Assembly: GCA_964418325.1 (NCBI GenBank)
Contig: CAYQLC010000007.1
Span: forward strand, 1 to 64,000
Reading direction: 5' to 3'
From: IMCC26077 sp964418325
GTDB taxonomy: Bacteria > Actinomycetota > Actinomycetes > Nanopelagicales > Nanopelagicaceae
Length of the DNA: 64,000 nucleotides
This document shows, piece by piece, positions 51,990-60,977 of this stretch. Below the pieces are notes generated by a model. The model worked only from the letters and a program-made list of their open reading frames with translations, did no database searches and was not told where the DNA came from. Both the position numbers and the translations under genes were made by a program. Every line of letters begins with the position of its first letter. Positions within the stretch are counted from its first letter, which is position 1.

Positions 51990-52755
51990 CGAAGTTATCA
52001 AGAGCCTTCATTCGAGCCATGTTGCTCGCGTGAAGGCTCTTCACGCATCTAAGGGAAGAAAAAGCGCTGGACAATTTGTTGCGGAGGGCCCTGCATCAGT
52101 TTTAGCAGCTTTAGATTCACAGAAATATCCGGTCGATACCTTGTACGTAACAGAGGCCGGCGCAAACTTGATTTCCGATAAATATCGATCTCGCGCCATT
52201 TATCTCTCGGAGAAGGTCATGGCAGCGATTTCCACCGTTGAACATTCTCAAGGAATACTAGCCATTTGTTCAATTCGCGATGAAGCGTCAACTGAGGAAG
52301 TATTCCGAAAGACATCTCTTCCATTAATTTACTGTCTCGAAGTTAACGACCCAGGAAATCTCGGAACAATCATAAGAACTGCTGATGCTCTTGGCTCGGC
52401 CGGAGTACTACTCTCACCAGGAAGTGCTGATCCGTTCTCGCCGAAAGTCGTGCGATCTACCGCGGGTTCGCTCTGGCAGATTCCAGTTATTCGAGATGTG
52501 GATATTCATGCCGCGGTGCAGGCGGCCCGGGCTTGCGGTCGAGAGATTTATGCCACCGATGGGAATTCCGAACGAAAACTGACGGAGATTGATGGCCGAA
52601 AAGCTCTCTGGATTTTTGGGAATGAGGCTCGCGGCATCACGAAGGAAGTCGCTTCTTTAGCAGACGAAGTGATTTCAATACCAATGCGAGGCAGGGCGGA
52701 AAGTCTCAATCTCGCAACAGCGGTGGCGATAACCCTCTTCCACGCCAATTCATAA
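51976..52755 (+). CDS. SpoU/TrmH-family RNA 2'-O-methyltransferase
   Basis: This is a SPOUT-fold enzyme that methylates ribose 2'-OH groups in rRNA or tRNA. The 259-residue protein has an N-terminal RNA-binding part (HVARVKALHASKGRKSAGQFVAEGP) and motif 1 EVNDPGNLGTIIRTADALG, motif 2 IFGNEARGIT and motif 3 IPMRGRAESLNLATAVAI. The start used is TTG at 51976 inside rplT. GTG at 52030 is an alternative that would shorten the N-terminus by 18 residues. The target nucleotide is unknown. An rplT-spoU-pheST order is common in actinobacteria. Confidence 0.9.
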   Translation: MSSPNEVIKSLHSSHVARVKALHASKGRKSAGQFVAEGPASVLAALDSQKYPVDTLYVTEAGANLISDKYRSRAIYLSEKVMAAISTVEHSQGILAICSIRDEASTEEVFRKTSLPLIYCLEVNDPGNLGTIIRTADALGSAGVLLSPGSADPFSPKVVRSTAGSLWQIPVIRDVDIHAAVQAARACGREIYATDGNSERKLTEIDGRKALWIFGNEARGITKEVASLADEVISIPMRGRAESLNLATAVAITLFHANS

Positions 52756-52763
52756 TACTTCGC

Positions 52764-52769
52764 TAGAAT
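52764..52769 (+). promoter_or_regulatory. -10 box of a leaderless promoter for pheST
   Basis: TAGAAT (TANNNT, five of six matches to TATAAT) lies 6 bases before the GTG start at 52776. It is the best of the leaderless-type boxes in the window. No T-box leader is present. Confidence 0.6.
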
Positions 52770-52775
52770 CCTGCG

Positions 52776-53822
52776 GTGGCTGGAACTCTACGTGAACTAG
52801 TTGATGCTGCTCAATCAGCCTTCGAGCAGGCTACCTCTCTTGATGAATTCAAAAGCGCTCGACTGGCTCATCTTGGTGATAAATCTCCAATCGCACTCGC
52901 TAATCGTGAACTTGGAAAGCTCGATCCAAGCGAGCGTGCCGCAAGAGGGCAGGAGATAAATGCGATTAAAAACGAAATTCTTGCCATAGCGCAAAGTCGC
53001 GAAGATCAACTGATTAAAGAGCGAGATGAACGAATCCTGATCGACGAGCGAGTTGATGTCACTTTGCCAACGAGGAATTCGCAACGTGGTGGTTTACATC
53101 CACTGACGATTCTTCGGGATGATATCTGCGATCTCTTCATAGGGCTTGGCTATGAAGTGGCTGAAGGACCAGAGCTCGAATCAGAGTGGTTGAATTTCGA
53201 CGCCTTAAATATTCCAGCAGACCATCCCGCGCGTACGATGCAAGATACTTTTTTCATTGAACCTCTCAGCACGAGGCTGGTACTTCGAACGCACACATCC
53301 CCAGTTCAGGTTCGAACGATGCTAGATCGAACCCCGCCAATTTATGTGATCTGTCCAGGTCGAACATTTCGATCTGATGAATTAGATGCAACGCACACCC
53401 CGGTCTTTAATCAAGTAGAGGGCCTGGTGATTGACCGGAATATCACGATGGCACATCTCAAAGGGACCCTTGATCACTTTGCCGCTTCGATGTTCGGTGA
53501 GGGAATTACCACTCGTTTGAGACCTTCGTTCTTCCCATTTACTGAGCCAAGTGCCGAAGTAGATATTCGTTGCTTTGTCTGTCGTGGCGAATCGGATGAG
53601 TGTCGTACCTGTAAGGGGGAGGGCTGGGTTGAATGGGGAGGTTGCGGGATGGTTAACCCCAAAGTTCTCGTAGCCTGTGGGGTCGATACAGAAGTGTTTA
53701 CTGGCTTTGCTTTTGGAATGGGCCTCGAGCGCACGTTGATGTTCCGACATGGAATCACTGACATGCGTGAAATTGTCGAGGGCGACGTGCGTTTCACTGC
53801 GCAATTTGGGGTGGGTCGATGA
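52776..53822 (+). CDS. pheS: Phenylalanyl-tRNA synthetase alpha subunit
   Basis: This catalytic subunit charges tRNA-Phe. The 348-residue protein has an N-terminal coiled-coil (about 1-90) and a class II core with GLGYEVAEGPELESEWLNFDAL, motif 2 YVICPGRTFRSDELDATH, PSFFPFTEPSAEVD, and motif 3 GFAFGMGLERTLMFRHG. A CXXC/CXXC zinc-like pair (CFVCRGES, CRTCKGEG) sits in the core. The start is GTG. It overlaps pheT by 4 bp. Confidence 0.97.
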   Translation: MAGTLRELVDAAQSAFEQATSLDEFKSARLAHLGDKSPIALANRELGKLDPSERAARGQEINAIKNEILAIAQSREDQLIKERDERILIDERVDVTLPTRNSQRGGLHPLTILRDDICDLFIGLGYEVAEGPELESEWLNFDALNIPADHPARTMQDTFFIEPLSTRLVLRTHTSPVQVRTMLDRTPPIYVICPGRTFRSDELDATHTPVFNQVEGLVIDRNITMAHLKGTLDHFAASMFGEGITTRLRPSFFPFTEPSAEVDIRCFVCRGESDECRTCKGEGWVEWGGCGMVNPKVLVACGVDTEVFTGFAFGMGLERTLMFRHGITDMREIVEGDVRFTAQFGVGR

Positions 53823-56275
53823 AAGCCCCGTTGTCTTGGATTCGAGAGTTTGTACCGATATCTGAATCATTAAGCCCTTTTGAAATAGTGGAGGGTTTGG
53901 TTGGTCTAGGTTTCGAAGTGGAGGGTGTCCAGGATTTACGGCAAGAGATAAGAGGGCCTATTCAAGTTGCCAGAGTCCTTGAAATAGAGGAAATCACTGG
54001 CCAGAAGAAACCGATTCGCTATGTAAAAGTTGCGGCACATGATGAAAGATTTGTCATTTGTGGCGCGCAGAATTTCAAAGTAGGAGATTACGTCGTCTTA
54101 GCACTGCCTGGTTCGGTGCTCCCTGGTAATTTTGCAATTTCGGCACGAGAAACCTACGGCAAAATTAGCAACGGAATGATTTGCAGCGCTCGTGAATTAG
54201 GTATGGGCGATGATCACAGCGGAATCCTTGTTTTGGAACCGTCGCACCCCGGGGTTATTCAAGGCAGTGATGCCATCACACTCCTGAATTTAAACGATGT
54301 AATTTTTGATATTTCAGTAAATCCAGATCGTGGATATGCAATGTCGGTCCGAGGGATTGCTCGAGAGATAGCGTTGGCCTTCGATTTACCGTTTACCGAC
54401 CCAGTCTCACTGGCCCCCGATCTGCCACTCATCGACAATCCCGAGGTGACGACGCCTGTTATTGAGCAGGGAGCTGATTTCATTGTGCTTCGATCTGTTG
54501 ACAATGTCGATGTAAGTGCATCAACTCCGCTTTATGTGGTCCGTAGATTGCAAATGGCAGGGATGCGCTCTATATCTCTAGCTGTCGATATTACAAATTA
54601 CATAATGCTGGAATATGGGCAGCCGCTCCATGCTTTTGATAAGGCAAAGATTTCTGGAAATCTAAAAGTTAAGCGTGCTGGAAAGATTGAAAAGTTGACA
54701 ACGCTTGACGGACAAGAGCATCCACTGAATGAAAATGATCTTCTAATAGCTGACGATAATGGAGCACTTGCACTTGCAGGAACGATGGGTGGTCTTCACT
54801 CTGAAGTCACTGAATCAACTCGAGCTATCACGATTGAAGCAGCTCATTTCTTTCCCGCCGATATTGCGAAGAATGCGCGGGCTCACAAATTATCGACCGA
54901 AGCATCACGTAGATTCGAGCGTGGGGTCGATTCTCATTTGCCCATAGCAGCCTCTGCGCGAGCAGTTGCCATGTTGATGGAGCTAGCCGGTGGAAAATAC
55001 TTAGGCGGCAAAAGTGATGGGGCACCTACGCCTTCGACCTCAATTGCTATTAAACCCGAATATGTCTCAACACTTATTGGAGGTGACTATTCAAATGCGG
55101 TAGTTCAGGCGGATTTGGAAAAGATTGGTGCGAAGGTCGATAGTAAAAATCAGAATTGGCAGGTGACGCCTCCACCATGGCGGCCAGATTTGACCATGAA
55201 AGTTGATTTGGTTGAAGAGGTAGCTCGAATTGAAGGCTACGACCAGATTCCATCCCTTTTGCCTCCTTCACCTTTAAGTCGGGGACTCACTCCACTGCAA
55301 AAACGTCGCCGCAGAATTGCTCAGTTTTTGGCAGATCGTGGATTACTTGAAGTTCACAATTACCCATTCATCAGCCCTGAAACAATCGAATTGATGGGCT
55401 TTACTGGCGCTCGGGCTCGAACTTACAAAATTGCCAATCCAATCTCGGAGAAAGAACCAATGTTGCGACCGCATATGGTTCCTGGATTAATCGACGCCGC
55501 AGTTCGAAATATGGGTAGAGGCGTGAAGTCAATGGCGCTATTTGAGATTGGCAGCGTCTTTCGTGCTCCAGAAACTATTCCGCCACCACCGATTCTTGGA
55601 ACTGACAAGCGACCTACACCTGCGGAAATTTCTGCCTTATATGCAAGCGTGCCTGAACAGATGCTCGTAGTAGGCGTGCTCTTACTTGGCGATGCGCGCC
55701 ACGACAGTTGGTTGGGAAAGGGGAGAAAATTTGAGTGGCACGATGCAATTGCGCTTGCCGAGGAAATCATCGAATTAACCGGAAATAGCGCAACAGTGCA
55801 TCGCAGCGACTTCACTCCTTGGCATCCAGGACGTTGCGCAGAGTTGCGGGTCGATGGAGTGGGATTTGCACACGTAGGAGAGTTGCATCCACGAGTGATA
55901 GCTCACTATGGATTACCCTCTGGCAGTAGCGCGCTTATGCTCAATATCGGCGCCCTGCCCGTAGTGGGACCAACGCGAGCACGTCCTCTTTCTAACATGA
56001 TCCCCACCATTCAAGATGTGGCGTTAGTTGTTCCGGCAACCTGCGAAGTGTCCACGATTGTGACGGCTTTGTATGACGGCGGCGGGGAGCTCTTGGAGCG
56101 AGTGGAACTCTTCGATCGTTATGTAGGTAAACCACTTGGCGACGATGAAATCTCCTATGCATTTACCCTGACATTCCGGGCGCACGACCGAACCCTCACC
56201 GCCGAGGAGGCTGGAGCTCTCCGGGACTCCGCCGTGGCAGCCGCTGCTACCCATGGAGCCCGCCTCCGTAGTTAG
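53819..56275 (+). CDS. pheT: Phenylalanyl-tRNA synthetase beta subunit
   Basis: This is the large subunit of the alpha2-beta2 enzyme. The 818-residue protein has an N-terminal MKAPLSWIREFVP, a tRNA-binding OB domain (about 40-150), the B3/B4 editing domain (about 205-390, with AVDITNYIMLEYGQPLHAFD and EASRRFERGVD), B5, the inactive class II-like core and a C-terminal FDX-ACB domain (LFDRYVGKPLGDDEISYAFTLTFRA). It overlaps pheS by 4 bp and ends 35 bp before argC. Confidence 0.97.
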   Translation: MKAPLSWIREFVPISESLSPFEIVEGLVGLGFEVEGVQDLRQEIRGPIQVARVLEIEEITGQKKPIRYVKVAAHDERFVICGAQNFKVGDYVVLALPGSVLPGNFAISARETYGKISNGMICSARELGMGDDHSGILVLEPSHPGVIQGSDAITLLNLNDVIFDISVNPDRGYAMSVRGIAREIALAFDLPFTDPVSLAPDLPLIDNPEVTTPVIEQGADFIVLRSVDNVDVSASTPLYVVRRLQMAGMRSISLAVDITNYIMLEYGQPLHAFDKAKISGNLKVKRAGKIEKLTTLDGQEHPLNENDLLIADDNGALALAGTMGGLHSEVTESTRAITIEAAHFFPADIAKNARAHKLSTEASRRFERGVDSHLPIAASARAVAMLMELAGGKYLGGKSDGAPTPSTSIAIKPEYVSTLIGGDYSNAVVQADLEKIGAKVDSKNQNWQVTPPPWRPDLTMKVDLVEEVARIEGYDQIPSLLPPSPLSRGLTPLQKRRRRIAQFLADRGLLEVHNYPFISPETIELMGFTGARARTYKIANPISEKEPMLRPHMVPGLIDAAVRNMGRGVKSMALFEIGSVFRAPETIPPPPILGTDKRPTPAEISALYASVPEQMLVVGVLLLGDARHDSWLGKGRKFEWHDAIALAEEIIELTGNSATVHRSDFTPWHPGRCAELRVDGVGFAHVGELHPRVIAHYGLPSGSSALMLNIGALPVVGPTRARPLSNMIPTIQDVALVVPATCEVSTIVTALYDGGGELLERVELFDRYVGKPLGDDEISYAFTLTFRAHDRTLTAEEAGALRDSAVAAAATHGARLRS

Positions 56276-56310
56276 TGCATAAATTTACACAGTAGTGTAT
56301 ATTTACTCAA
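56276..56310 (+). promoter_or_regulatory. argC promoter (leaderless) with paired ARG-box-like repeats
   Basis: TATATT (56298-56303) is a TANNNT -10 exactly 7 bases before the argC ATG, with no Shine-Dalgarno. Two similar A/T-rich elements, TGCATAAATTTACACA (56276-56291) and TGTATATTTACTCA (56296-56309), lie 4 bp apart. The second covers the -10 box and the predicted transcription start. Paired ARG boxes are the usual ArgR target, and ArgR is encoded in this operon. Confidence 0.6.
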
Positions 56311-57342
56311 ATGAAGGTAGTGGTTTTCGGCGCCAGTGGGTATAGCGGCGGTGAGTTATTGCGATTGCTCGACCAGCATCCCCACTTTCACCTTCATGGA
56401 GCGATTGCCCATTCACAGGCGGGAGTACCAATTGCGCAAGTGCACCTACACCTGGCTGGGATTTCTCAAGAGGAGTTTGCTCTTTTCGATTCCAGTTTGA
56501 TTAATGAAGCTGATCTCGTTTTCTTTGCCTTGCCACATGGAGAATCAGGAAAGATTATTCGAGAGAACGAAGAGATCTTCACCAAGAAAAGAATCGTGGA
56601 TCTTGGTGCTGATTTCAGATTAGCTTCAGCATCTCAGTGGGAAAGGTATTACGGAGGCGAACACTTTGGCACTTGGCAATATGGTCTACCAGAAATCCCT
56701 GGCGCTAGAGAGGCTATCGCGACTTCATTAAGAATTGCGAATCCAGGTTGTTATGCGACAGCGATTGCTCTATCAATCCTGCCGTTCGTCAAAATCTCCA
56801 CGAGAGTTAATTTTGCAGATATCGTCGTTGCCGCGGCATCAGGAACGACTGGAGCTGGACGAAGCGCAAAAGTGAATCTCATAGGTAGTGAAGTGATGAA
56901 CTCGTTATCCGCATACAAAGTTGGTGGAGTTCACCAACATACTCCAGAAATTGAACAAGCAATAAGTGCGCTTACTGGTAATCAAGTTTCCCTATCTTTT
57001 ACACCCATACTTGCTCCAATGCCAAGAGGGATTCTCGCAACAGTAAGCATTCCTGTATCTAGTTCCTCTACAAAGGAACTTCATGATTTGTTCACATCTT
57101 CTTACGAAAAAGAGCGATTTATCAATGTTCTATCTGTGGGGCAGTGGCCGCAGACCAATTCATTGATAGGAAGTAACGGCGCTCAAATACAAATTGCTTA
57201 TGATGAACATATTGGACGGGCAGTTATTGTCTCTGCTATCGATAATTTGGGCAAAGGGGCGGCAGGACAGGCCCTGCAGAACGCTAATTTGATGGCAGGG
57301 TTTGATGAGGGCCTCGGCTTAACTTCGATTGGCGTACGATGA
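56311..57342 (+). CDS. argC: N-acetyl-gamma-glutamyl-phosphate reductase
   Basis: ArgC reduces N-acetylglutamyl phosphate to the semialdehyde, the third step to ornithine. The 343-residue protein has the Rossmann motif VFGASGYSGGELLRLL and the catalytic Cys147 in NPGCYATA, followed by VVAAASGTTGAGRSAK and HQHTPEIEQ (active-site His). It is the first gene of the arginine operon, with its own regulated promoter, and overlaps argJ by 4 bp. Confidence 0.97.
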   Translation: MKVVVFGASGYSGGELLRLLDQHPHFHLHGAIAHSQAGVPIAQVHLHLAGISQEEFALFDSSLINEADLVFFALPHGESGKIIRENEEIFTKKRIVDLGADFRLASASQWERYYGGEHFGTWQYGLPEIPGAREAIATSLRIANPGCYATAIALSILPFVKISTRVNFADIVVAAASGTTGAGRSAKVNLIGSEVMNSLSAYKVGGVHQHTPEIEQAISALTGNQVSLSFTPILAPMPRGILATVSIPVSSSSTKELHDLFTSSYEKERFINVLSVGQWPQTNSLIGSNGAQIQIAYDEHIGRAVIVSAIDNLGKGAAGQALQNANLMAGFDEGLGLTSIGVR

Positions 57343-58481
57343 ATTATCCGCGTGGATTTGAAGTGGCTGGTCTGGCGGCCGGCATCAAAAGTAGTGGAGC
57401 TAAAGATCTTGCGCTCGTGGTAAACGTGGGGCGAAAGAAGATTGGTGCTGCGGTATTCACTAAGAATCGCATGATTGCAGCGCCAGTTGTGTGGAGTAAG
57501 CAAGTCGTTGCTGATGGACGAGTGGATGCTGTCGTCATCAATTCTGGCGGCGCAAATGCTTGTACTGGACCAGAGGGATTTTTAGATACCCACAAGACTG
57601 CAGAGCATGTAGGGAACGTTCTAGGAGTTTCTGCTGCAGATGTTGCGGTGTGCAGCACGGGATTAATTGGGGAGCGATTGCCGCTACCTAAAATTTTGGA
57701 TGGCATAGCAAAAGCTAGAAATCAGCTTGCGGCAAGCAATTGGGAGTCGGCTGCGCAGGCAATAATGACCACCGATTCACATGCGAAAATTGCCACCACC
57801 GAGATTGCAGGTGCACGATTTGTTGGAATTGCTAAGGGAGCGGGGATGCTTGCCCCTTCGCTTGCGACAATGATTTGTATTATCGCAACCGACGCTGAAG
57901 TTACATCGCAAGAATTGCAATCTTCTCTTGTAGAGGCTACCTCCCGAACCTTCGATCGCATCGACTCTGATGGATGCACATCGACAAACGATTCTGTCAT
58001 CGCTCTGGCTAATGGAGAAGGGCCTGCTTTGGAGTATGCACAGTTGCTCTCGGGTCTTCTTGAAATTTGTCGAAGTCTTGCAGATCAATTGATTGGTGAT
58101 GCTGAGGGTCATACCAAGGTGATTTCAATCAGAACAGTGAATGCAGCATCAGTGGCTGACGCCGTTGACGTGGGTAGAGCGTGTGCCCGAAACAACTTGC
58201 TCAAATGTGCACTATTTGGTGAGGATCCTAATTGGGGAAGAATCCTGGCCGCAGTGGGTGTCTCATCGGCGGAATTTGATCCAATGACCATTGATGTCAG
58301 TATCAATGGTGTTATGGTCGCGAAAAATAGCGCACCATTTGAAGAGCGACATCTCGTGTCTATGAAAAGTGAACGCATTGAGATACTCATCGACCTTAAA
58401 AGCGGTTCTCATGAGGCAGAAATTCTAACTAATGATTTATCAACTATGTATGTTCATGAGAATTCTGCGTACTCCTCATGA
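57339..58481 (+). CDS. argJ: Ornithine acetyltransferase / N-acetylglutamate synthase
   Basis: ArgJ recycles the acetyl group from N-acetylornithine to glutamate, and some members also use acetyl-CoA. The 380-residue proenzyme self-cleaves before a threonine. Here KGAGMLAPSLATMIC places that Thr at 177. Other family motifs are VINSGGANACTG, CSTGLIGERLP and GEDPNWGRILAAVG. A cyclic (acetyl-recycling) pathway is implied. It overlaps argC and argB by 4 bp each. Confidence 0.96.
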   Translation: MNYPRGFEVAGLAAGIKSSGAKDLALVVNVGRKKIGAAVFTKNRMIAAPVVWSKQVVADGRVDAVVINSGGANACTGPEGFLDTHKTAEHVGNVLGVSAADVAVCSTGLIGERLPLPKILDGIAKARNQLAASNWESAAQAIMTTDSHAKIATTEIAGARFVGIAKGAGMLAPSLATMICIIATDAEVTSQELQSSLVEATSRTFDRIDSDGCTSTNDSVIALANGEGPALEYAQLLSGLLEICRSLADQLIGDAEGHTKVISIRTVNAASVADAVDVGRACARNNLLKCALFGEDPNWGRILAAVGVSSAEFDPMTIDVSINGVMVAKNSAPFEERHLVSMKSERIEILIDLKSGSHEAEILTNDLSTMYVHENSAYSS

Positions 58482-59266
58482 TTGTTATCAAGTATGGCGG
58501 GCATGCCATGGTAAATCACGAGCTTGCACAATCTGTAGCAAGGGATGTAGTAACGCTCGTAAATAGAGGTGAGCAGGTTATCTTGGTACATGGTGGTGGA
58601 CCGCAAATCGAAGCCGAACTCAAGGCGCGTTCGATAACATCGACAAGTATCGCTGGATTGCGAGTAACCACTCCCGAAATGATGAATATCATCGAGATGG
58701 TGCTCACTGGTCGAGTTCTTCGAGAGGTCACGAATTCCATAATTCAGGCTGGTGGTCAAGCGGTGGGAGTGACAGGTCGAGATGCGCAACTTCTGATCGC
58801 CAAGCCGCTCACCCATAGCGCCACCGGAGAGTTGATTGACGTTGGTCAAGTGGGAGAGATTGTCACCGTCAATCCTGAACTTTTGCGAGCGTTACTATCG
58901 GCCGGATTCATCCCTGTGGTAGCACCGATTAGTGCAGGCACCGATGGAACTGCCTACAACGTTAACGCTGATTCAGCTGCCGGAGCCATCGCAGGAGCAC
59001 TTGGCGTTGAGCGGGCGTTGTTTCTCACCGACGTTCCAGGACTTATGCGGAACTGGCCAGAGACCGATTCATTGATTGATTCCATTTCTTATGATGAAGC
59101 TAAGTCGCTGCTACCCACTCTTGCTGACGGGATGCTTCCAAAAATAGCAGCATGTTTACACGCAATTGAAAGTGGAGCAAAGAGCGCACAAATTGTCGAT
59201 GGACGTAAACCTGGTGCGATCATGTCGGCGCTTGAAGAAAACCAAGGAACTGTGATTTCCGCATGA
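58478..59266 (+). CDS. argB: N-acetylglutamate kinase
   Basis: ArgB phosphorylates N-acetylglutamate. The 262-residue protein starts directly at the catalytic core (VIKYGGHAMVN), followed by VLVHGGGPQIEAELKARSI, VNADSAAGAIAGALGVERALFLTDVPG and MLPKIAACLHAIESGA. The N-terminal helix of about 25-30 residues seen in arginine-inhibited hexameric enzymes is absent, and the ATGA overlap with argJ fixes the start. Feedback by arginine may therefore be weak or lost (inference). Confidence 0.96.
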   Translation: MIVIKYGGHAMVNHELAQSVARDVVTLVNRGEQVILVHGGGPQIEAELKARSITSTSIAGLRVTTPEMMNIIEMVLTGRVLREVTNSIIQAGGQAVGVTGRDAQLLIAKPLTHSATGELIDVGQVGEIVTVNPELLRALLSAGFIPVVAPISAGTDGTAYNVNADSAAGAIAGALGVERALFLTDVPGLMRNWPETDSLIDSISYDEAKSLLPTLADGMLPKIAACLHAIESGAKSAQIVDGRKPGAIMSALEENQGTVISA

Positions 59267-60414
59267 AACAATGGGATGAAGTTTTCATGGCGAACTATGG
59301 CACTCCGAATCTAACATTGGTGTCAGGCAAAGGAAATAAAGTTACCGATTCCCAAGGTAATGAATATCTTGATTTTCTTGGTGGTATCGCAACAAACATT
59401 CTTGGCCATGCCCATCCAGCAATTAGCGCAGCAGTGACCAACCAGTTATCTGAATTAACTCATGTCAGTAATTTCTATGCACATCCGCAAGGCTTGCGTT
59501 TGGCGACAGAATTGCAAAATCTGGTTGGTATTCAGAGCGCTCGAACGTTCTTCTGTAATTCAGGAGCAGAGGCAAACGAAGCTGCCATAAAAATTTCACG
59601 ATTGACCGGGAGAACGCGAATTGTTGCCTTCACCAACAGCTTTCATGGACGCACGATGGGAGCGTTATCAATTACGGGGCAGAGCGGTAAGCGTGATCCA
59701 TTCACACCGTTACTACCTGGCGTAAAGTTCTTGTCATTTGGTGACTTCAAGGCCCTCAAACGAGGCATTAACAAGAAGACCGCAATGGTTATCATCGAAC
59801 CGATTCAAGGTGAAGCTGGCGTGATAGTGCCGCCAAAGGGATTCCTTCAGGCAATTCGAGAGCGTTGCGATCAGACTGGAGCGCTGATGGCCGTTGACGA
59901 AGTGCAAACCGGTATGGGTCGAACCGGATACTGGTTTGGATTTCAGCGAGAGGCAATCACCCCCGACATCATCACCCTTGCCAAAGGTTTAGGAGGAGGA
60001 CTTCCCCTTGGCGCGACGATTGGAATTGGCAAGGCAGCAACGCTTCTACAAGCAGGTAGCCATGGATCCACCTTTGGTGGAAGCCCTACCTCGACAGCGG
60101 CGGCTCTCGCTGCCATCTCGATAATCAAGCAGGAAGGGTTGCTCGAAAGAGTCTCTGGCTTAGGCAATATCTTGCTCACTCAGGGAAAGACGATTCCGGG
60201 AGTTAAAGAAGTCCGCGGTGCTGGGCTACTCATCGGAATCGAACTGTTCACCGCTGACGCGAAGGCAGTACAGAAAAAATTAGAGGAGCGCGGTGTTCTC
60301 GTGAATGCTCCCAATCCAACGACGATTCGAATCGCACCGGCTCTTACAACCACGCAAGTAGATGTCGAACTCTTCCTTGAAAAACTATCCGAAGTTCTCA
60401 GGGAGCAGATATGA
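59263..60414 (+). CDS. argD: Acetylornithine aminotransferase
   Basis: ArgD makes N-acetylornithine from the semialdehyde, using glutamate and PLP. The 383-residue class III aminotransferase has FLGGIATNILGHAHP, FCNSGAEANEAAIKISR, AFTNSFHGRTMGALSITGQ, VIIEPIQGEAGV, VDEVQTGMGRTG and the PLP Lys241 in LAKGLGGGLPLGA. It overlaps argB and argR by 4 bp each. argF, which usually follows argD in actinobacteria, is missing here. Confidence 0.97.
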   Translation: MKQWDEVFMANYGTPNLTLVSGKGNKVTDSQGNEYLDFLGGIATNILGHAHPAISAAVTNQLSELTHVSNFYAHPQGLRLATELQNLVGIQSARTFFCNSGAEANEAAIKISRLTGRTRIVAFTNSFHGRTMGALSITGQSGKRDPFTPLLPGVKFLSFGDFKALKRGINKKTAMVIIEPIQGEAGVIVPPKGFLQAIRERCDQTGALMAVDEVQTGMGRTGYWFGFQREAITPDIITLAKGLGGGLPLGATIGIGKAATLLQAGSHGSTFGGSPTSTAAALAAISIIKQEGLLERVSGLGNILLTQGKTIPGVKEVRGAGLLIGIELFTADAKAVQKKLEERGVLVNAPNPTTIRIAPALTTTQVDVELFLEKLSEVLREQI

Positions 60415-60977
60415 GTGGAACAACGCTGCATACCAAGATTGCCAGACAAGAGATGATTAGAGAGTGGATTTCCTCGGGATTGATTCACTCTCAAGCTGAG
60501 GTTGTTGAAAAACTCAAGACTCTTGGATTTGCGGTAACACAGGCAACCGCAAGTAGGGATCTAGAGGAAATTGGTGCGGTTCGGGGACGCGATAGCAAAG
60601 GGCAACTGCGGTATCAATTGGCAAATGAGAATCCAGAGGAACCGTTATATCGGGTTGGCAAGTTACTCAATGAGTTACTGGTACAAATTCAAAGCAGCGG
60701 AAATTTAATAGTACTCCGCACTCCACCGGGTGGTGCGCACCTACTAGCTAGCGCTCTCGATCGAGCGTCACGAGCCGGGGCGCTGGCCCAGATAATCGGG
60801 ACTATTGCTGGCGATGACACGGTCATGGTGATTGTCAGTGACCAATTCCATTCAAGCGAAGTAACCGCCTTTTTGACTGCACTTGCCGAGGATGTTGATA
60901 CCGATAATTTCGATGAAACCCGGAACAATATTGCTATCAAAACAGGCAAAGGAAAAAGCAAGGGAGGAGCGCAATGA
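60411..60977 (+). CDS. argR: Arginine repressor
   Basis: ArgR is an arginine-dependent hexameric repressor that binds ARG boxes. The 188-residue protein has an N-terminal winged helix (MIREWISSGLIHSQAEVVEKL, VTQATASRDLEEIGAVRGR) and a C-terminal oligomerisation and arginine-binding domain (IVLRTPPGGAHLLASALDRA, IGTIAGDDTVMVIVSD with the Gly-Asp-Asp site). The tail is basic (KTGKGKSKGGAQ). Its place inside the operon supports autoregulation through the site before argC. Confidence 0.96.
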   Translation: MSGTTLHTKIARQEMIREWISSGLIHSQAEVVEKLKTLGFAVTQATASRDLEEIGAVRGRDSKGQLRYQLANENPEEPLYRVGKLLNELLVQIQSSGNLIVLRTPPGGAHLLASALDRASRAGALAQIIGTIAGDDTVMVIVSDQFHSSEVTAFLTALAEDVDTDNFDETRNNIAIKTGKGKSKGGAQ

